Below are positions 50,878 through 62,984 of a DNA stretch of 64,000 bases, in pieces. The stretch comes from Ottelia alismoides (lineage: Eukaryota > Streptophyta > Magnoliopsida > Alismatales > Hydrocharitaceae). Both the position numbers and the translations under genes were made by a program. The notes under the pieces are model-generated. The model was not told the DNA's origin and ran no database searches. It saw only the letters and a list, made by a program, of their open reading frames with translations. The stretch is from the NCBI GenBank assembly GCA_037367405.1, contig JAZKJV010010609.1:248001-312000 (forward strand). The letters run 5' to 3'. Numbering within the stretch: the first letter of the stretch is position 1; each line of letters begins with the position of its first letter.

Positions 50878-52095
50878 AAAATTTGGGAACATTATTGAAA
50901 GGTTGAGGAAAGTTTCCAAAGTAAAAGAAAACCAATTCGGATTCATGCCAGGTATCTCAACTATTGAAGCCTTCCACTTGCTGAGGAGAACAATGGAGAT
51001 TTACAGAGCTAAAAGGAAAAACCTCCATATGATTTTTATTGGTTAGCGGAGGCTTATGATTCTATCCCATGGGAGATATTGTTGAAAGTTTTGGAGAAGA
51101 TACAATTACATATCATATACATTAACCTCATAAAAGATATGTATGATAGGGCTTCTTCTTATGTAAGGTTACGGTCTGGGAAGAGTGACTATTTTTACAT
51201 CAACACTGGTCTTTATCAAGGTTCAAATTTGAGTCCATTACTTTTTACTTTGATTATGGATGAGTTGACAAGTCACATTCAGGATGAGATACCTTGGTGT
51301 ATGTTATTAGTTGATCATATTGTGTTGATTGATGAGAATAGAGATGAAGTAAATGGGAAGACTGAGGTCTGGAGACATGCTTTGGAGACTAAAGGATTTC
51401 ATATTAGTAGGGCTAAAATTGAATATATGGAGTGTACTTTTTTTAGAAGCAATGGTGAAGGAATCCATGTTAAGATTGGTGATGATAACATTCATAAGAG
51501 AGATTATTTCAGATACTTGGGATATCTTTTGCAACATGATGGGGAAATTGATGGAGATGTTATAAATAGAATAAACGTAGGTTGGATGAAGTGGAAAGGG
51601 GCCTCTATTGTTCGTTGTGATAATAAAATTCCTTTAAAAATCAAAGGAAAGTTTTACAAAGCAGCCGTGCGACCAGATATACTCTATGGATCTAAATATT
51701 GGCTTGTGAACCATAGACATGTGTAGAGAATGGAAGCAGAAATGAAAATGCTAAGGTGGATGTGTGGATACACACGTAAAGATCGGATTCAGAATGATGC
51801 CATCATAATGAAAGTGGGTATAGCTCCGATCGAAGATAAGATGCGAGTAAACAAGTAAGGTGGTTTGGCCATGTGCAAAGGAGGTTGGTTGATGCACCGG
51901 TGAGGAGATGTGAGTTTTGGAATGATGAGCCGGCTAAAAGAGGGTGTGGAAGGCCCAATAAGTGTTAGAATGAGATATACGAAGAGATCTTAGTTTTTTG
52001 GATCTAAACCTGAGAATGACTTAAGACAGATCTAAATGGAGGTAAAAAATCCATGTAGCCGACCCTACTTATGTGGGAAAAGGTGGTGGTGTTGT
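50878..52095 (+). mobile_element. RTE-like LINE fragment, copy B
   Basis: Starts mid-LINE with ENQFGFMPGISTIEAFHLLRRT-type sequence (after a frame change) and holds a longer uninterrupted frame than copy A: 51079-51726 (215 codons), with KDMYDRASSYVRL, YFYINTGLYQGSNLSPLLF, MDELTSHIQDEIPW and YLGYLLQHDGEIDGDVINRI. The catalytic ADD reads VDH (51310-51318), so it could not work even if expressed. The remaining C-terminal part (51727-52020) is frameshifted. The 5' boundary is the duplication junction and not LINE truncation. Confidence 0.9.
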
Positions 52096-53783
52096 TGTTT
52101 TCATTTTAATTCATTTTATAGTTTTTTATTTCTTTTAAATTTAAATATTATCTACCATTATATAAGGGTATGTCAATATATATAAGAGAATGTATATAGG
52201 ATAAGAAGTATATATAAGTATACAAAAATCATAAAAATATGAAGAAATATATCCCATTATATATATTCCTTTTTTCGTTTTTTTAATTTTTATAAGGTAG
52301 TTATAATAATTAACAATAATATAAACTATATATAGATAAATACCGGTATATATAATATAATATAGTGTATTATAATTATACATATGGATACAAATAATCA
52401 AAATTTAAATAATAAAATATTTTGCGGGTTTTTATTTTTTTACTATTTTTGTGATTTTTCATGCATTTTTGCTAATTTTTGAAGTTCAAAATAGTCAAAA
52501 ACTGTGACTAGTTAAATAGGTTGTAATGTTTTAGAATTTAAAACACTAAATATAGTAAAAAATCTCAAAATTAATTTTAATATGTAATAATATATAAAGA
52601 AAATTATCAGACACAAACTAATTCTTTTGAATTTTTTTGAATATTTTTTATATTTTTATAGGATTTTGGAGCTTTTTAATTTTTATCATTTTCTTTTCTT
52701 GTTTTTAGGGATTTTTGGTCTGAAGCTCTAAAATTCTATAATAGACTAGACATATTTTTTGGAATTTTTCAAAAAGGTTTTATGAATTTTGGGTATTTTC
52801 TAAGTCCAATAGAGGCAAAATGTGATCTATTTTATTTTTAATAAAAATCCCAATATATAAAATGCAAAACAAATTTTATGTTTGAAAGATCATTCATCCA
52901 ATTACCTGGTACTATTTTTCCATAATTTTTGTAGCGCAAATGATATTTATAAAAATTAGACAAATATGCAAAAAATATGAATACTAAAAAAGACCATTTT
53001 GTAGATAAAAATAAGTTTCCACGCACTCTAGGATCCTCAAACAAATCGAGGGGCAAATGTGCAATTTATCCACAGATGTGTATATTAAACACGTTGGAAG
53101 GGGCGTAAATCAATATACAGAAAGTTCAGGGTGCTCATTACAAATTATCCATAAAAAATTAACACTAAATATACAAATTTCTGGATTAATTATAAATATT
53201 AAAATCTGCAGAGGTATGGTTGCAAAATACCCACTCTTGTGAGGAGGCCACATGAGGAGAGTTGACACAGACGCTAATGTAAATACATAAAAGTTCGAGG
53301 GGGTCCATGCAAATAACAATATTTATTTACACTTTAGACAAAAATCTAATTATTAAATAAAAATATATTAAAAGGTGGGGGCTACTATGATGTTTACCCA
53401 ATATGTGCGTGCCAACGGATGGCTAGGATCGCATCACTTAAGCGATCAACGTCCCTGGTATGTCAATAATGCTTCGGTAATGCATGATCTAGATCGGATC
53501 TGTGGCGCAATCATGCGACTGGGACATCGCACCATCAAATGGTGCTGGTGCAATTTAGAGTGTTGGCTCCATCAGACGGTTCTAGTAGTATCCCCAAAAA
53601 CTGGGATGAACACACGAGGTGTCTTCCTTGTTCCATCTTATGCTCCAAGGCTCCTCCCTTGTTGTTGAGAGTCTCCACGTATTCCTGTAAATGATCCACA
53701 GCTGGTGGATCCATCAAATGAGTCGAGGACCCATCAGTGGGGTCTTGGTGGGTTAGCGAAGCACAACTACCCAAGATGAAAAC
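52096..53783 (-). repeat. Gypsy LTR segment, unit B (R-U5 part)
   Basis: Aligns with 43011-44711 and 26460-28140, for example 'aaatattatctaccattatataaggg' style sequence at 52145 and 'gaacacacgaggtgtcttcc' at 53608. It contains the degenerate G-rich/tgcaattt motifs and no coding region. Confidence 0.8.
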
Positions 53784-56436
53784 TGAAGGATATGTTAATA
53801 TCCTTAAGCGCACCATAGAAGCTTGAGGATCACATCACACATGATTGGGAGTGACTAGTCGAACTAGTTGCTAGGGGCAACAAAATTTTAAAAATTTTGA
53901 AACGATGAAACCACGTGATCAAAGAACACTTCTTGGATCATTTCACTTAAACAACAAAAAAGTATTAGGTTTACCTCTTGAAGCATGGTTGCGATTGAGT
54001 CTCTAAACGAAGAGACCTCTTGTCTCAAGTCCGATTCGACAAATGAGACACTTGCGAGCAGATTGATTAAATGCGTGCTCCTCGCAATCCATGTTGATGA
54101 TCGAAGCGGCAAATATCCTGATCTCGTCACACGAGATCTGATGTCTTCTTCATGAGCGAGGCACACCGAAGGAGACAAAAATCCACGAGCATACAATCCG
54201 GTAGCATAACGACGATGCTATTGTTATGGCGACTCTCTCTACTACTCCATGGTGATGAGAGAGAGAGAGAGTTGGCATGTAGAGAGAATGAGAGAGAGAG
54301 AGAGAGAGTGTATGTTGTTGATCTCTTATTATTGTAGTTATCACATGAAGAGCAAGTGGTGCCTCTTCTTATATAGTATTTTGGGATTCCATGGATCACA
54401 ATCCATGGACTACACAAAATCAATGGATGAGTTTGATTTGCACGTCTTTCAATGGCCAAGATTTTGTTGTAAAAACACAACACCAATTAATTTAATTTAG
54501 ATTAAATATTTATTGAAAAATTAATATAAATGAATCCCAAATTAAATCAATCAAGCATTGAGATTCAAGCAATGGAGATTGTCTCCTTCTATAAGAGGGG
54601 GAGGGGGGATGTCTACCCTTTTTTAATGGGAGTTGGTGGCCGTCCTCCCTCCCAAATAGGAAGGTGACTATCTCATGTAATCTCGTGAGATTACATTATT
54701 TCATGGAAATCTCCAATATTTACAACAACACCTACACTTAATTATTCTACAAAAATAATTCATAATTATTTTGTGAATATTGCAATCATGACATCGGAAA
54801 ATTATGAATCACATTCACAATCCAAAATAAAATATAGATTAGATTTTCAATTAATTGTCCAGTGTGAATCCAATTTACATCAACATTTAATGAAAATGTT
54901 ATTTACAAATAACTCTCTCTTATATATATATATATTATAAATCACATTTATAATATATATGATCATTATGGTTAGTGTTATCCACATTATTCATATCCAT
55001 GATAATTAAATCACATTCGATCATCTTGGATCTCTATTCTCATGTGCCCAAAGAATATGAATCACATTGACATTATTTACATCTTTGATAATTAAATCAC
55101 ATTTAATTTTCTTAGATAACTCTCCTTATAATATGAATCAAATACATATTATTCATGACAATTAAATCACATTTGATATCGATTTTCTCAATGCTCGGAT
55201 ACATATATCAACAGTGAAATTATCCATGAACTCTTTCAAAGATATTGCGCTTTCTCTGTGGATACTTGGACATAAGGATAGGTTGATTGTATTGTTCCAA
55301 GTATACTTACTTGGATATTGAGATCACATCTCAAATCTAGACCTCTCATAGATGCTTGATTAAATAAAGATCGCAAATCTAAAATTCTCATTGCATGCAC
55401 ATTTAGATCAATGTCCAACATTTGAACCAAGATCAGATCACTTCTCTACTGAGAGGAGTCACTAAAATCTAGACCCATTTTATCACTCTCTAGGAATGGA
55501 AGTGTCATGTTTATACAATCGGTTATGATCACATCACCCTCAAGTATTCCTAATACCTATACATCATGCATACTGGAAGACCTAAACCCGAAGTTTTTAG
55601 ATCTCTTTTAGATTGTCTTCTTAAAGGTTTTATCATTAAGTTTCTCATTTGATCGTTGCAAGTTGGTATCGATCATATACTTTCCAAAAGCATGTATCAT
55701 ACCTAGGTGTTGATCATATACTTCAAAGGCATATATTAAACCTTACAAATTCAGTCAAGCTTCTGAAACGCTATAACCATGCATGAAATTTGATCCTTCC
55801 CAACATCTCATGAGTGAGCTCATGTCTTCTGGTTAAATAAATGAACTTGTATGACTCCTTTGAGAGATCGTATTACTCATATGATCTTGTATGCACACCA
55901 GCGTGCCGGTGTGTAGACCTTTGATTAGGTCATCAAATTATTGGTTCGCCAAATGTACATACTCAGACATATAGTAACATATCTATCTCCGGTCATAGGA
56001 TGCAAGACTATATCGTGACAACATACGTCATAGGACTTTGGTTATGTAGATCTCGTTAAGTCCACTCTTTATCATAATTGATCTAACACCTCCAAATCTC
56101 TATTCCTATGCAGAGGATTTGCATCAAGAGGTCAATTAGATATCATCCTTCATAGAAAGGATTACTATCTCCTTCTCAGGCTGGAGATCATCTCTTAATA
56201 ATCATTTAACGATGCTTGATGAGTCCTCAATCTAATTCTTTAGATATTCATCAAAGCACCAGCCTTTACGATTCAACAATTGAATCAAAAGCTGTATAAG
56301 ATGGCCATGGTACATAACTGTAATTGTAGTAAGGGACCTATTATGCAAATTAATTATTCTTCATTTCAGATTAGGGAATGACATTTGCAATAACACTTAT
56401 TGCATATTGGCTCATCATGGGCTCATGTGTCCAATA
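53784..56436 (-). mobile_element. Copia solo LTR B
   Basis: About 2653 bp, paralogous to solo LTR A by the tandem duplication. Left flank AAAAC and right flank GAAAC give a nearly intact 5-bp target duplication, better than in A. The terminal CA has become TA (56435-56436). The TATA at 54368-54376 is good (CTATATAAG). A (GA)n tract expands at 54290-54309. Confidence 0.9.
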
Positions 56437-59400
56437 GAAACCTGGAGTGCTTCTGGGTCTCAAACGACCCCTTCATGATCTGCAAATGGGTTAAAAAGAA
56501 TTGGGGGGGGGGTCGATCTAGGCCTTTATTGGTGAAATATTGGCCAGTGATGATGTGGAACGGAGGGACTCCAGCGAAGGGTGGAGGATGAGTCCCGATT
56601 GCTCGATCCAGAAAGGATCAAGGTGCGTGGAGTGGACTGAAAAGTGGAGAAATGTAAGGGGGATGAATTGGACATGGTGAGTGGGACGATTGCAATCAGA
56701 GAATGACAGAAATAAAGTCGGAGCTGAGAGCTCCGTCGATCGAAAGGCTGAGATAATGATCTAACTACGAAATAAAATGCATGAAAAGAAAAACTACAGC
56801 TAAATCTACCTAGAAATGGATAAAAGGGGTGCAACTCGTACATGGAAACTAGGGAGCAGAGGTGTCGTCGGAGCTCCACCTTGGACCATCTCCACTCCTC
56901 CTAGTGATGCTCGACCTCGGGGGATGCTCTCTCTTTCACCGGGAATACACATGCAAAGTGTGGGGATTAAGGGTTCAAAGAAGGATCAAATTGGGCGAGG
57001 AGGACTGATGTTCTTATTTATAGACATGATGAGGAGGCTTATTGCGAATAATGGGGTAGATTCGAAGAAGATTTATGGGATCTAATGATCCTACGTGAAT
57101 TACGGAGATCTCATCTGCAATTTTGTTCAAGGCTCAAGGCGCTTTGATCATTAGATTACCAGGGAAAATTGGGAAAAGTTAAGTGCTCTAGGTTCTAACA
57201 AAGGTCAGAGGCACCAAAGGTTTAGTTGACCAAGGCCTACAAAAGAATGGATATGGTTGGTCCACGTGTACCAACCAGAAAAATGAAAGGCAAAAATGCC
57301 TTGTAAAATAAATAATAATAATAATTGGTAAATGAATTTATTAATTTTAGGCTATAAAATAAAAAAATGTTTGTTATTTTATGTAGTATTTTGTTCAAGT
57401 TTTTGTTTCTTTTTATGAGGTTTTTATTACATGTTATTATTTACATGTATAGTTATAGGTATATTTAAGAATATTATGTATATTTTGTTTTTATTTTGTT
57501 TTTATTTTTTTTATTTTATACACATAATTTATATATTTATGACTTATTTAGATGCACATAAATTTTTTATTGTATTTTTATATGTTCATTTGTATATTTA
57601 ATTAAATATAGGTGTAAATTATATAGGTATAAGTATAGGTAATTCATATATATATTTCATATAGTTATTTATTTTAGTTTATATTTAATGGTTTTCTTTT
57701 CTTCGATTTATATACATATAATGTAAATACTATATACAATATTACAAAAATTTAAAATAATGAAAAATAGAAGAATAAATAAAATGAATATTTTGTTCAA
57801 GTATATAGTACAATATGGGTACAAAACCAAACTTTTTCGTCTTAACTCCAAATTAAATACCTTCATTAAATAGCTTATTAAAAGCTATATACAATTAAAG
57901 ATGATTTTGATGCATTTTGAATCCATTGTAAGAATATATGGGTTTGGGAAGTTTGTGTTTTGGAATCTTATTCATAGTGGAGAATGAATATTGTATATTA
58001 TTTTTGTGTGAAATCAACTTTGATTTTTTCTTTGCATTTTTATCTAAAACTTTTATGTATAAAGTTTGTTTATTTGATGTTTAAAGATTTAAAATAAAAT
58101 AAACCCCAAAAATGAATTATTGAAGAGAGGAAATTGGGGTTTTTATTGTGTGTTTGACCCTTATGTCATCCTACTTTATTCCATGTCGACCCAATCATCT
58201 TGATGCCTAGGTCTCGGCATTTTGGTTCATAAAATACATGTGTTATTTGATTTTTTTCTTTTCTGTTATTTATTTTTTTATTTTAGCTTTAATCAATGTA
58301 GTTTGTACAATATTTATACAATAAATAACAAATGTTAATTTAGTTAAAATAATGATATTTACATGCATTTAGCTAGGGAATGAAGGCCAAAATGAAAGAA
58401 TGAAGGTGATGAAATGGAGATTCATCACCCCCTATACTTGCCTTTGTTATTCCATAAAAAACACATATGCCTATAAGTACATAAAAGAAAATAAAGAATA
58501 GAAAAAGAAAGAATTTGAATCGAATTTAACTTTTAAACTTGTCCTCATAAAATCAAAGTTCAGAGTTCAGTCGGACCATAGGAATTTATGTTCGGTCAGA
58601 TCCTTGTGTGGATACCGGATTGGAAACACAACAGGCTTTGAGACCCACAAAACTTTGTTCAAGCCTCCTCAATAGAGAGGTCAGAATAAGTCAACTGATA
58701 CGCAAACCCTTATGACTCTGAATCTATCTTGGAAAGTGTTTATGATATATATCTCTCCTCTGCTGAAGCCATAAAAGTCAGTCTTTCCAACATGGTGACC
58801 CTAATTCCCCAATCCAACAACTCTTTCCTCTCTCTATCAAGGGTTGTTCAATACAGCTTTTTCGAGAAGCGAGATATTCCCTTCTAAGTTCAAGTACTAG
58901 CAGCTCAAGAAGAGGTGGAGAGAAGAATGGATGGTAGCCAATGTAGTACCTATCCTAGGATTCTTGACCAACGCATCCAAGTCATCAGACTGCATTCTTG
59001 CATGAATATGACTTTGAGGCTCATGCTTGCTTATTGGGCTATACATACTCTGGCAGGCATTTTATTATCATTTAGGACTGCCCACTTTTTTGGAGTTTTG
59101 ATTGCCTTTTTTTGAATACTATATACTACAGCATTTACATAAGGACTTTTTCCTCTTGATCTAGTAGACTATACCTCTTTTAAAGAATTATTTCAACCCA
59201 CAACTTTTGTCATAAGACCTTATAACTACTAGATCGGGTTGGGGTACAATGGCCACAAATATGTGACTTCGGATGTTTCCATTGTCTTGTGTCTCATGCA
59301 TGCAAATCGAGCTCTCTACCACTTCATTTGATGTGAGCAAAGTGTAAAGTGCAAGTGTGCAATCTAGGTCATTATCAACAAGAATCGTGTGTGTGTTCCG

Positions 59401-59517
59401 AGATATTCTACTTAGGTAGTCAATATGACAGGGAGCCCAATCTCATGTTCTCAAAGAATTAAGTCTAGCAGACCTAAAGTGCATCAATTCCAGTTCTTAT
59501 AAGGTTTCAGTGATTAA
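56437..59517 (-). repeat. Gypsy LTR segment, unit B (U3 part)
   Basis: Aligns with 47343-50395 and 28140-30800. It keeps TATA (57014-57026) and the palindromic site with an intact CACGTG core but two arm changes (57253-57278). A run of G at 56504-56512 parallels the one at 47411. It ends abruptly at 59517. Confidence 0.8.
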
Positions 59518-59899
59518 ATTAAAAATACAGAAAAAGATAATTAATAAAAATTGGGACTGCTAATATTACTCACCCTAAAATCAACCAAAAAGAAAAACCT
59601 TGTCTTGGGGCGAGTAATCCACTCATTGTCTTCGCTTTTATTTGCTCGCGTACACATTATGGAGTAGTGCCAAAATCCTATTCAACCTTTCTAAGTGTTT
59701 GTACAAGTTTTGGACTTCTCACCTAACTCTAAAACAGACAAGATAAAAATACCGCACTTTTGCGATCATCACCGAGTTGAGTAGGTGAATTGAGGGGTGT
59801 GTTTATTTTGTGTGAGTTTGTTTGTGATTGTTTATGTGCATTCTAGATCTCTCTACGCATTTGTGCCTTTCTTCTCATTTCTCTTGATTTGACCATCGC

Positions 59900-60802
59900 G
59901 CTCTCCCGATCATTTTCCTTTTATTTCGAAATGGTCGACTGGAGCTTTTTTCTCCGGATTTTACAGATGCCTCGTACACTCCAGCTGGTCCACCTCTCTT
60001 TTTTCAGGAGGACTTTGCTCCTGATTTTTGTACATATTCGACCAACCCACTATTTCAGGACTCAAACTTTGATTTTCACCAATCATTTCCACCATCGCCT
60101 TCACATTTCGACAACCCACTTTTCCTTGAGTATATTGATCCATAATGTAATTTTTGTCTGCAACCACCACCATCCCATTCACCTTATCCTGAGATTTTGG
60201 AGTCACTTCTGATGATTTCCACACTTGAGTCCTTGAATCAGATGATGGAGCATATGAATTCGAGGATGAATGATCTAGTTAGCATAAATAAAAGCCAGAA
60301 TGATGCTTCATTCTTTGAGGATATGGATTCACTTGAGGACGATCATGAGAGCTTGCAATCACCAAAAATACATAAAAATGAGAAAATTTTAAAAACACAA
60401 AAAGATTTCGAGAGACATGTGATTGAGTCAAACTGTGAGGAGAGGGACCACTTGCCATATCCTTTGACCACACATTCTCTCCCACTTTATCACACCTTTG
60501 ACCCCAAGGATGCCACTGTACAGACTGCTCATGGCATTCCTCATGTATATGATGATTCCAATCTCCTCCCTTGTATGGAGGTGGTCCAAAAATTAAAAAA
60601 ATTATTGACTGGACCTGAAGTGGTGGCCGCTATTCATGAGATCATTGATGCCCCACTTCATCAGGCCATGACCCAATTATATGCTCCTTATAAAAAGAAG
60701 AGAAAGCAAAGGAGCAGATCTAAGAATCATATTTTAACCATGGCTACTTCCCACGCCATCACACATTGCCCTATTCCTAGGGAAAGGAACATTGCTCCTT
60801 AA
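59900..60802 (+). pseudogene. Gag C-terminal-like region
   Basis: The frame of 60197-60802 (201 codons) extends upstream to about 59930 across one stop. The upstream part is Pro/Phe/Asp-rich with repeated NPLF and PPSP-like words, a low-complexity linker. Then MMEHMNSRMNDLVSINKSQ looks like the short helical segment near the end of Athila-type Gags. The middle is acidic and charged (FFEDMDSLEDDHESL) and the end is a basic KKKRKQRSRSK cluster that could bind RNA. I find no capsid core and no zinc knuckle. The 201-codon frame is intact, longer than most in this window. Confidence 0.5.
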
Positions 60803-61465
60803 TTCATTAGTTTCACCATCTTTGACCATACTTGTGATCACACTCTCGTTGATGACAGTACTTCGATTAGCATCATACCCTTCTCACTGTTACAGTCTCT
60901 TCACTTAGGGCCTCTTAAGAAAACCGGGATGATCGTTCAGTTTGTTGATGGATCAATAAAGAGGCTAAAGGGTATCCTTGAAAACATCGTCATTTGGATT
61001 CAGGGCATGAGCTATACTGTTGACTTTGTCGTTTTGCCAATGGAGACCTCCACATGGGATCACTCTCCAATCATCCTAGGACGACCATTTCTCACCTCTG
61101 CGAGGGTCGTTATTGATTACAAATCATGAGAGATTCACTTCCATCCTATTGACAAGAGTGAGGTAATCATCACTACACCCACTGTAGACAAGAGACCTAC
61201 ATCTGATGCACCTTCACCTATCTTAGCTGACCCCGAGGATCATGACCTTGATGAGACTATCAGAGATTTTTGTTGTATGTTGGATTCCACTGAGACTCGA
61301 AAATTCCTCCCCGTAGAGGAAGACTCGGAAAGCATGGACCTCAGAGTTCCTTCTTATGGTGTTTGGCAATGTGTTGATGACATCCACGGGATTTACACGA
61401 TAGATACACTTGAGCGGAGGGCAGATATTGATGAGACTAAGGGAAATTTGATCTTGTTGCTTTAA
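60803..61465 (+). pseudogene. Retropepsin-like protease domain, interrupted
   Basis: The reading frame gives HTLVDDSTSISIIPFSLL, LKKTGMIVQFVDGSIKRLKG, YTVDFVVLP and SPIILGRPFLTSARVVIDYKS, aligning with the plant Gypsy protease pattern D-x-G-A-S-x-N-x-M-P ... L-x-L-A-D-x-S-x-x-x-P-x-G ... D-F-x-V-L ... P-x-I-L-G-R-P-F-L-x-T-x-x. The candidate catalytic Asp is kept (D-S-T-S, about 60853-60867). One stop follows the preceding Gag-like frame (60800) and another ends the domain at 61127-61129. Open sequence then continues to 61465 with acidic residues and no RT motifs. It is less damaged than the protease at 35430-35840, whose Asp is lost. Confidence 0.72.
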
Positions 61466-61930
61466 TTCAAGAATTCAGGCCTTTGGATGAGATTAATGAT
61501 CCGATTGAGCATGTAGAGGACGAACATGATTCGACTACTTCCACATAGGAGTTCGTTCCTTTTGGTTTTGACTTAGGAGAGACCTCGCAGGATGACCTTG
61601 ACTCTATATAGTCTGATGATGAGTTCATCCCTTTCCACTTTGACATCAGCGAGACTCCTGAGGCTAGACCTAGCCACACTTCTTCCACTGACCTGTCTGT
61701 GCCTTCTCGCTTTGCGACCACTGAGGATCTTTACCTGGTCAATTCTGATTGGCTTACGTCCACTGTGGACCCCGATATCGACATGCACCTTGTTCGATCC
61801 AGTCCTCAGCGGTCCCACAAGAAGGTTCACTTTCGACCTTCTTGATCTATGTATATCCATATCTCTTGTATATTCGCTTTCGTTTACCTCTGTCCATCTT
61901 CCATTTTACTCATCCACCCTATTCTCGTGC
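61466..61930 (+). other. Acidic post-protease stretch
   Basis: The plus frames give repeated blocks ending in EFVPFGFDLGETS (about 61553) and EFIPFHFDISETP (about 61622), i.e. two related ~69-bp units, rich in Asp, Glu and Ser. It occupies the place where RT would begin. No RT motif is present. Confidence 0.55.
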
Positions 61931-61934
61931 GTGC

Positions 61935-62180
61935 CTTGCTTAGGACATAATTTGTCCTAAGTATAGGGGGTGGATGAGCTGAGTGTTCTTTTTCGTTCCG
62001 TTTCATCACTCTTGTTGTTGCCTATACTTAGGGCTTCTTTTACCCTAAGTATGGGGGAGTGTTGTGTACATTCTACTCTATTTCTTCTTCAATCTTCATA
62101 TCTCTTTTCTTCTTTCCCTTTTTCTTTTTCTATTGAAAAGGTTTTTCCCCTTTTTGTAGTCTTCTATACTTAGGAAGTAC
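61935..62180 (+). repeat. PPT-like hairpins on plus strand
   Basis: CTTAGGACATAATTTGTCCTAAGTATAGGGGG-type unit at 61939-61970, a second at 62025-62060 (ctatacttaggg ... accctaagtatggggg) and a half unit at 62164. The spacing is about 90-130 bp, like the arrays at 1240 and 31660 but on the opposite strand, which confirms this element's orientation. Confidence 0.8.
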
Positions 62181-62984
62181 TTGGTCTTAATTATATACTT
62201 TTAAATTTAAAATCATTTGCTATTTTTAATTGAATTTATGAATATTTTGTACATACTATTTTCTGATTGGTCCACGGTGGATCATTGACTTGGGTCAACC
62301 CCCTCTTCCAGTGCTAAACCCGACCCGACCAACCCGTCGGACCCTCTTCTCCCAATTACCTCGATCGGGTCCTGCATCCTCGTGCCCCGAATTTCCATCT
62401 ACACCTTCCCCATGGATTCAAGATCCATGCGGATCCCTAGGGAAGTGCAGATCCTTCTCGGATTGCGTTCCCTATCCCGTTTCTTCCTACCACATGGGAT
62501 GTTCTATAAATACTTCCATCACCTCTCCAGCTCCTCAACTCGCGTCGCACCCCTTTCTGATACCCTAGATACCTTCGCCGTAGTGACAACCGTCGAAGGC
62601 CACCCTTGGTGCTCGGAGAGGTGATGTGTAGCCGACGCTCACCTATCATGGCCAGAGAACCGCCACAAGGAGCCTCCTTCACTAGTCGTAGCATGGTCGA
62701 GGCCACAACCTCGCCGTCCAACTCCCCTAGAGCTCAGGATCATCTTAGGACCTTCAGGTATCCTTCGTTTCATTCCTAGCTCCTTTATTTGCCTAATCTT
62801 TCATTTACCCACCGTCGTCGCTCCGCCGGCTCTGACCAGCGGGTCGGAACCCCGTTACTCTCATTCACCCGCTTAGATCGACGCACCTGCTCACCCTCCA
62901 TCTTCTTCCGCATCTTGATCACCCTGATCTTCGATCCTCGCATCGAGATTAGGACATGGGTCTTATTGACACGATTTTTCACAG
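62181..62984 (+). repeat. Reduced LTR-like tail of plus-strand element
   Basis: 62258-62295 (ctgattggtccacggtgg, then ttgacttgggtcaacc) resembles the palindromic site and the neighbouring ggtcaac block of the family LTRs. A TATA (TTCTATAAATAC) follows at 62501-62512 at the expected distance. Beyond it the sequence is C/T- and GC-rich and does not match. The expected AT-rich U3 body is largely missing, so this is a deleted or diverged LTR. Confidence 0.5.
62503..62513 (+). promoter_or_regulatory. TATA box of plus-strand LTR
   Basis: TCTATAAATAC, about 230 bp downstream of the degenerate palindromic site. The spacing is the same as in the minus-strand LTRs. Confidence 0.5.

Larger units (their letters stand above)
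26143..59517 (-). mobile_element. Tat/Athila-like Gypsy element with nested and duplicated 5' LTR
   Basis: The minus-strand order is 5' LTR (40746 upward), PBS (40723-40743), leader, gag (to ~36660), PR, RT, RNase H, IN (to 32117), hairpin/PPT region, and 3' LTR (26143-32001). Integrase after RNase H defines Ty3/Gypsy. RT and RNase H wording and the tRNA-Asp PBS fit the Tat/Athila branch. The 3' LTR is clean. The 5' LTR was inserted into by a LINE and a Copia element and then partly duplicated, which makes it span to 59517. Its outer end is missing, so no target duplication can be tested. All frames are broken. Confidence 0.88.
50878..59517. repeat. Tandem duplication, unit B (~8.6 kb)
   Basis: Second copy of 41791-50877. 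It ends near 59517, where alignment to 50390 stops after 'gattaa' and unrelated plus-strand element sequence begins; the last ~490 bp of the unit are missing. The copies differ by many substitutions and small indels, so the duplication is old. Confidence 0.88.
59518..62980 (+). mobile_element. Plus-strand non-autonomous Gypsy-like element, 5'-truncated
   Basis: 59590-59800 is the reverse complement of copy 1's leader (4330-4560), so this is the same leader family on the plus strand. It is followed by a Gag-C-terminal/protease-like reading frame (about 59900-61465), an acidic region, two or three PPT-like hairpins (61935-62180) and an LTR-like tail with a TATA at 62503. RT, RNase H and integrase are absent, and the space between protease and PPT is under 1 kb. 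The 5' LTR, PBS and upstream leader are cut off at 59517. I infer a non-autonomous partner of the pol-bearing element. Confidence 0.7.

Noticed and set aside
54127..54486. 119-codon minus-strand frame in solo LTR B
   Set aside because: Lies over the (GA)n-rich part of the LTR and is not conserved in the other LTRs.
61592..61960. 122-codon plus-strand Leu/Ser/Thr-rich frame
   Set aside because: Out of frame with the better-supported acidic stretch and runs into the PPT hairpin; probably a shadow.
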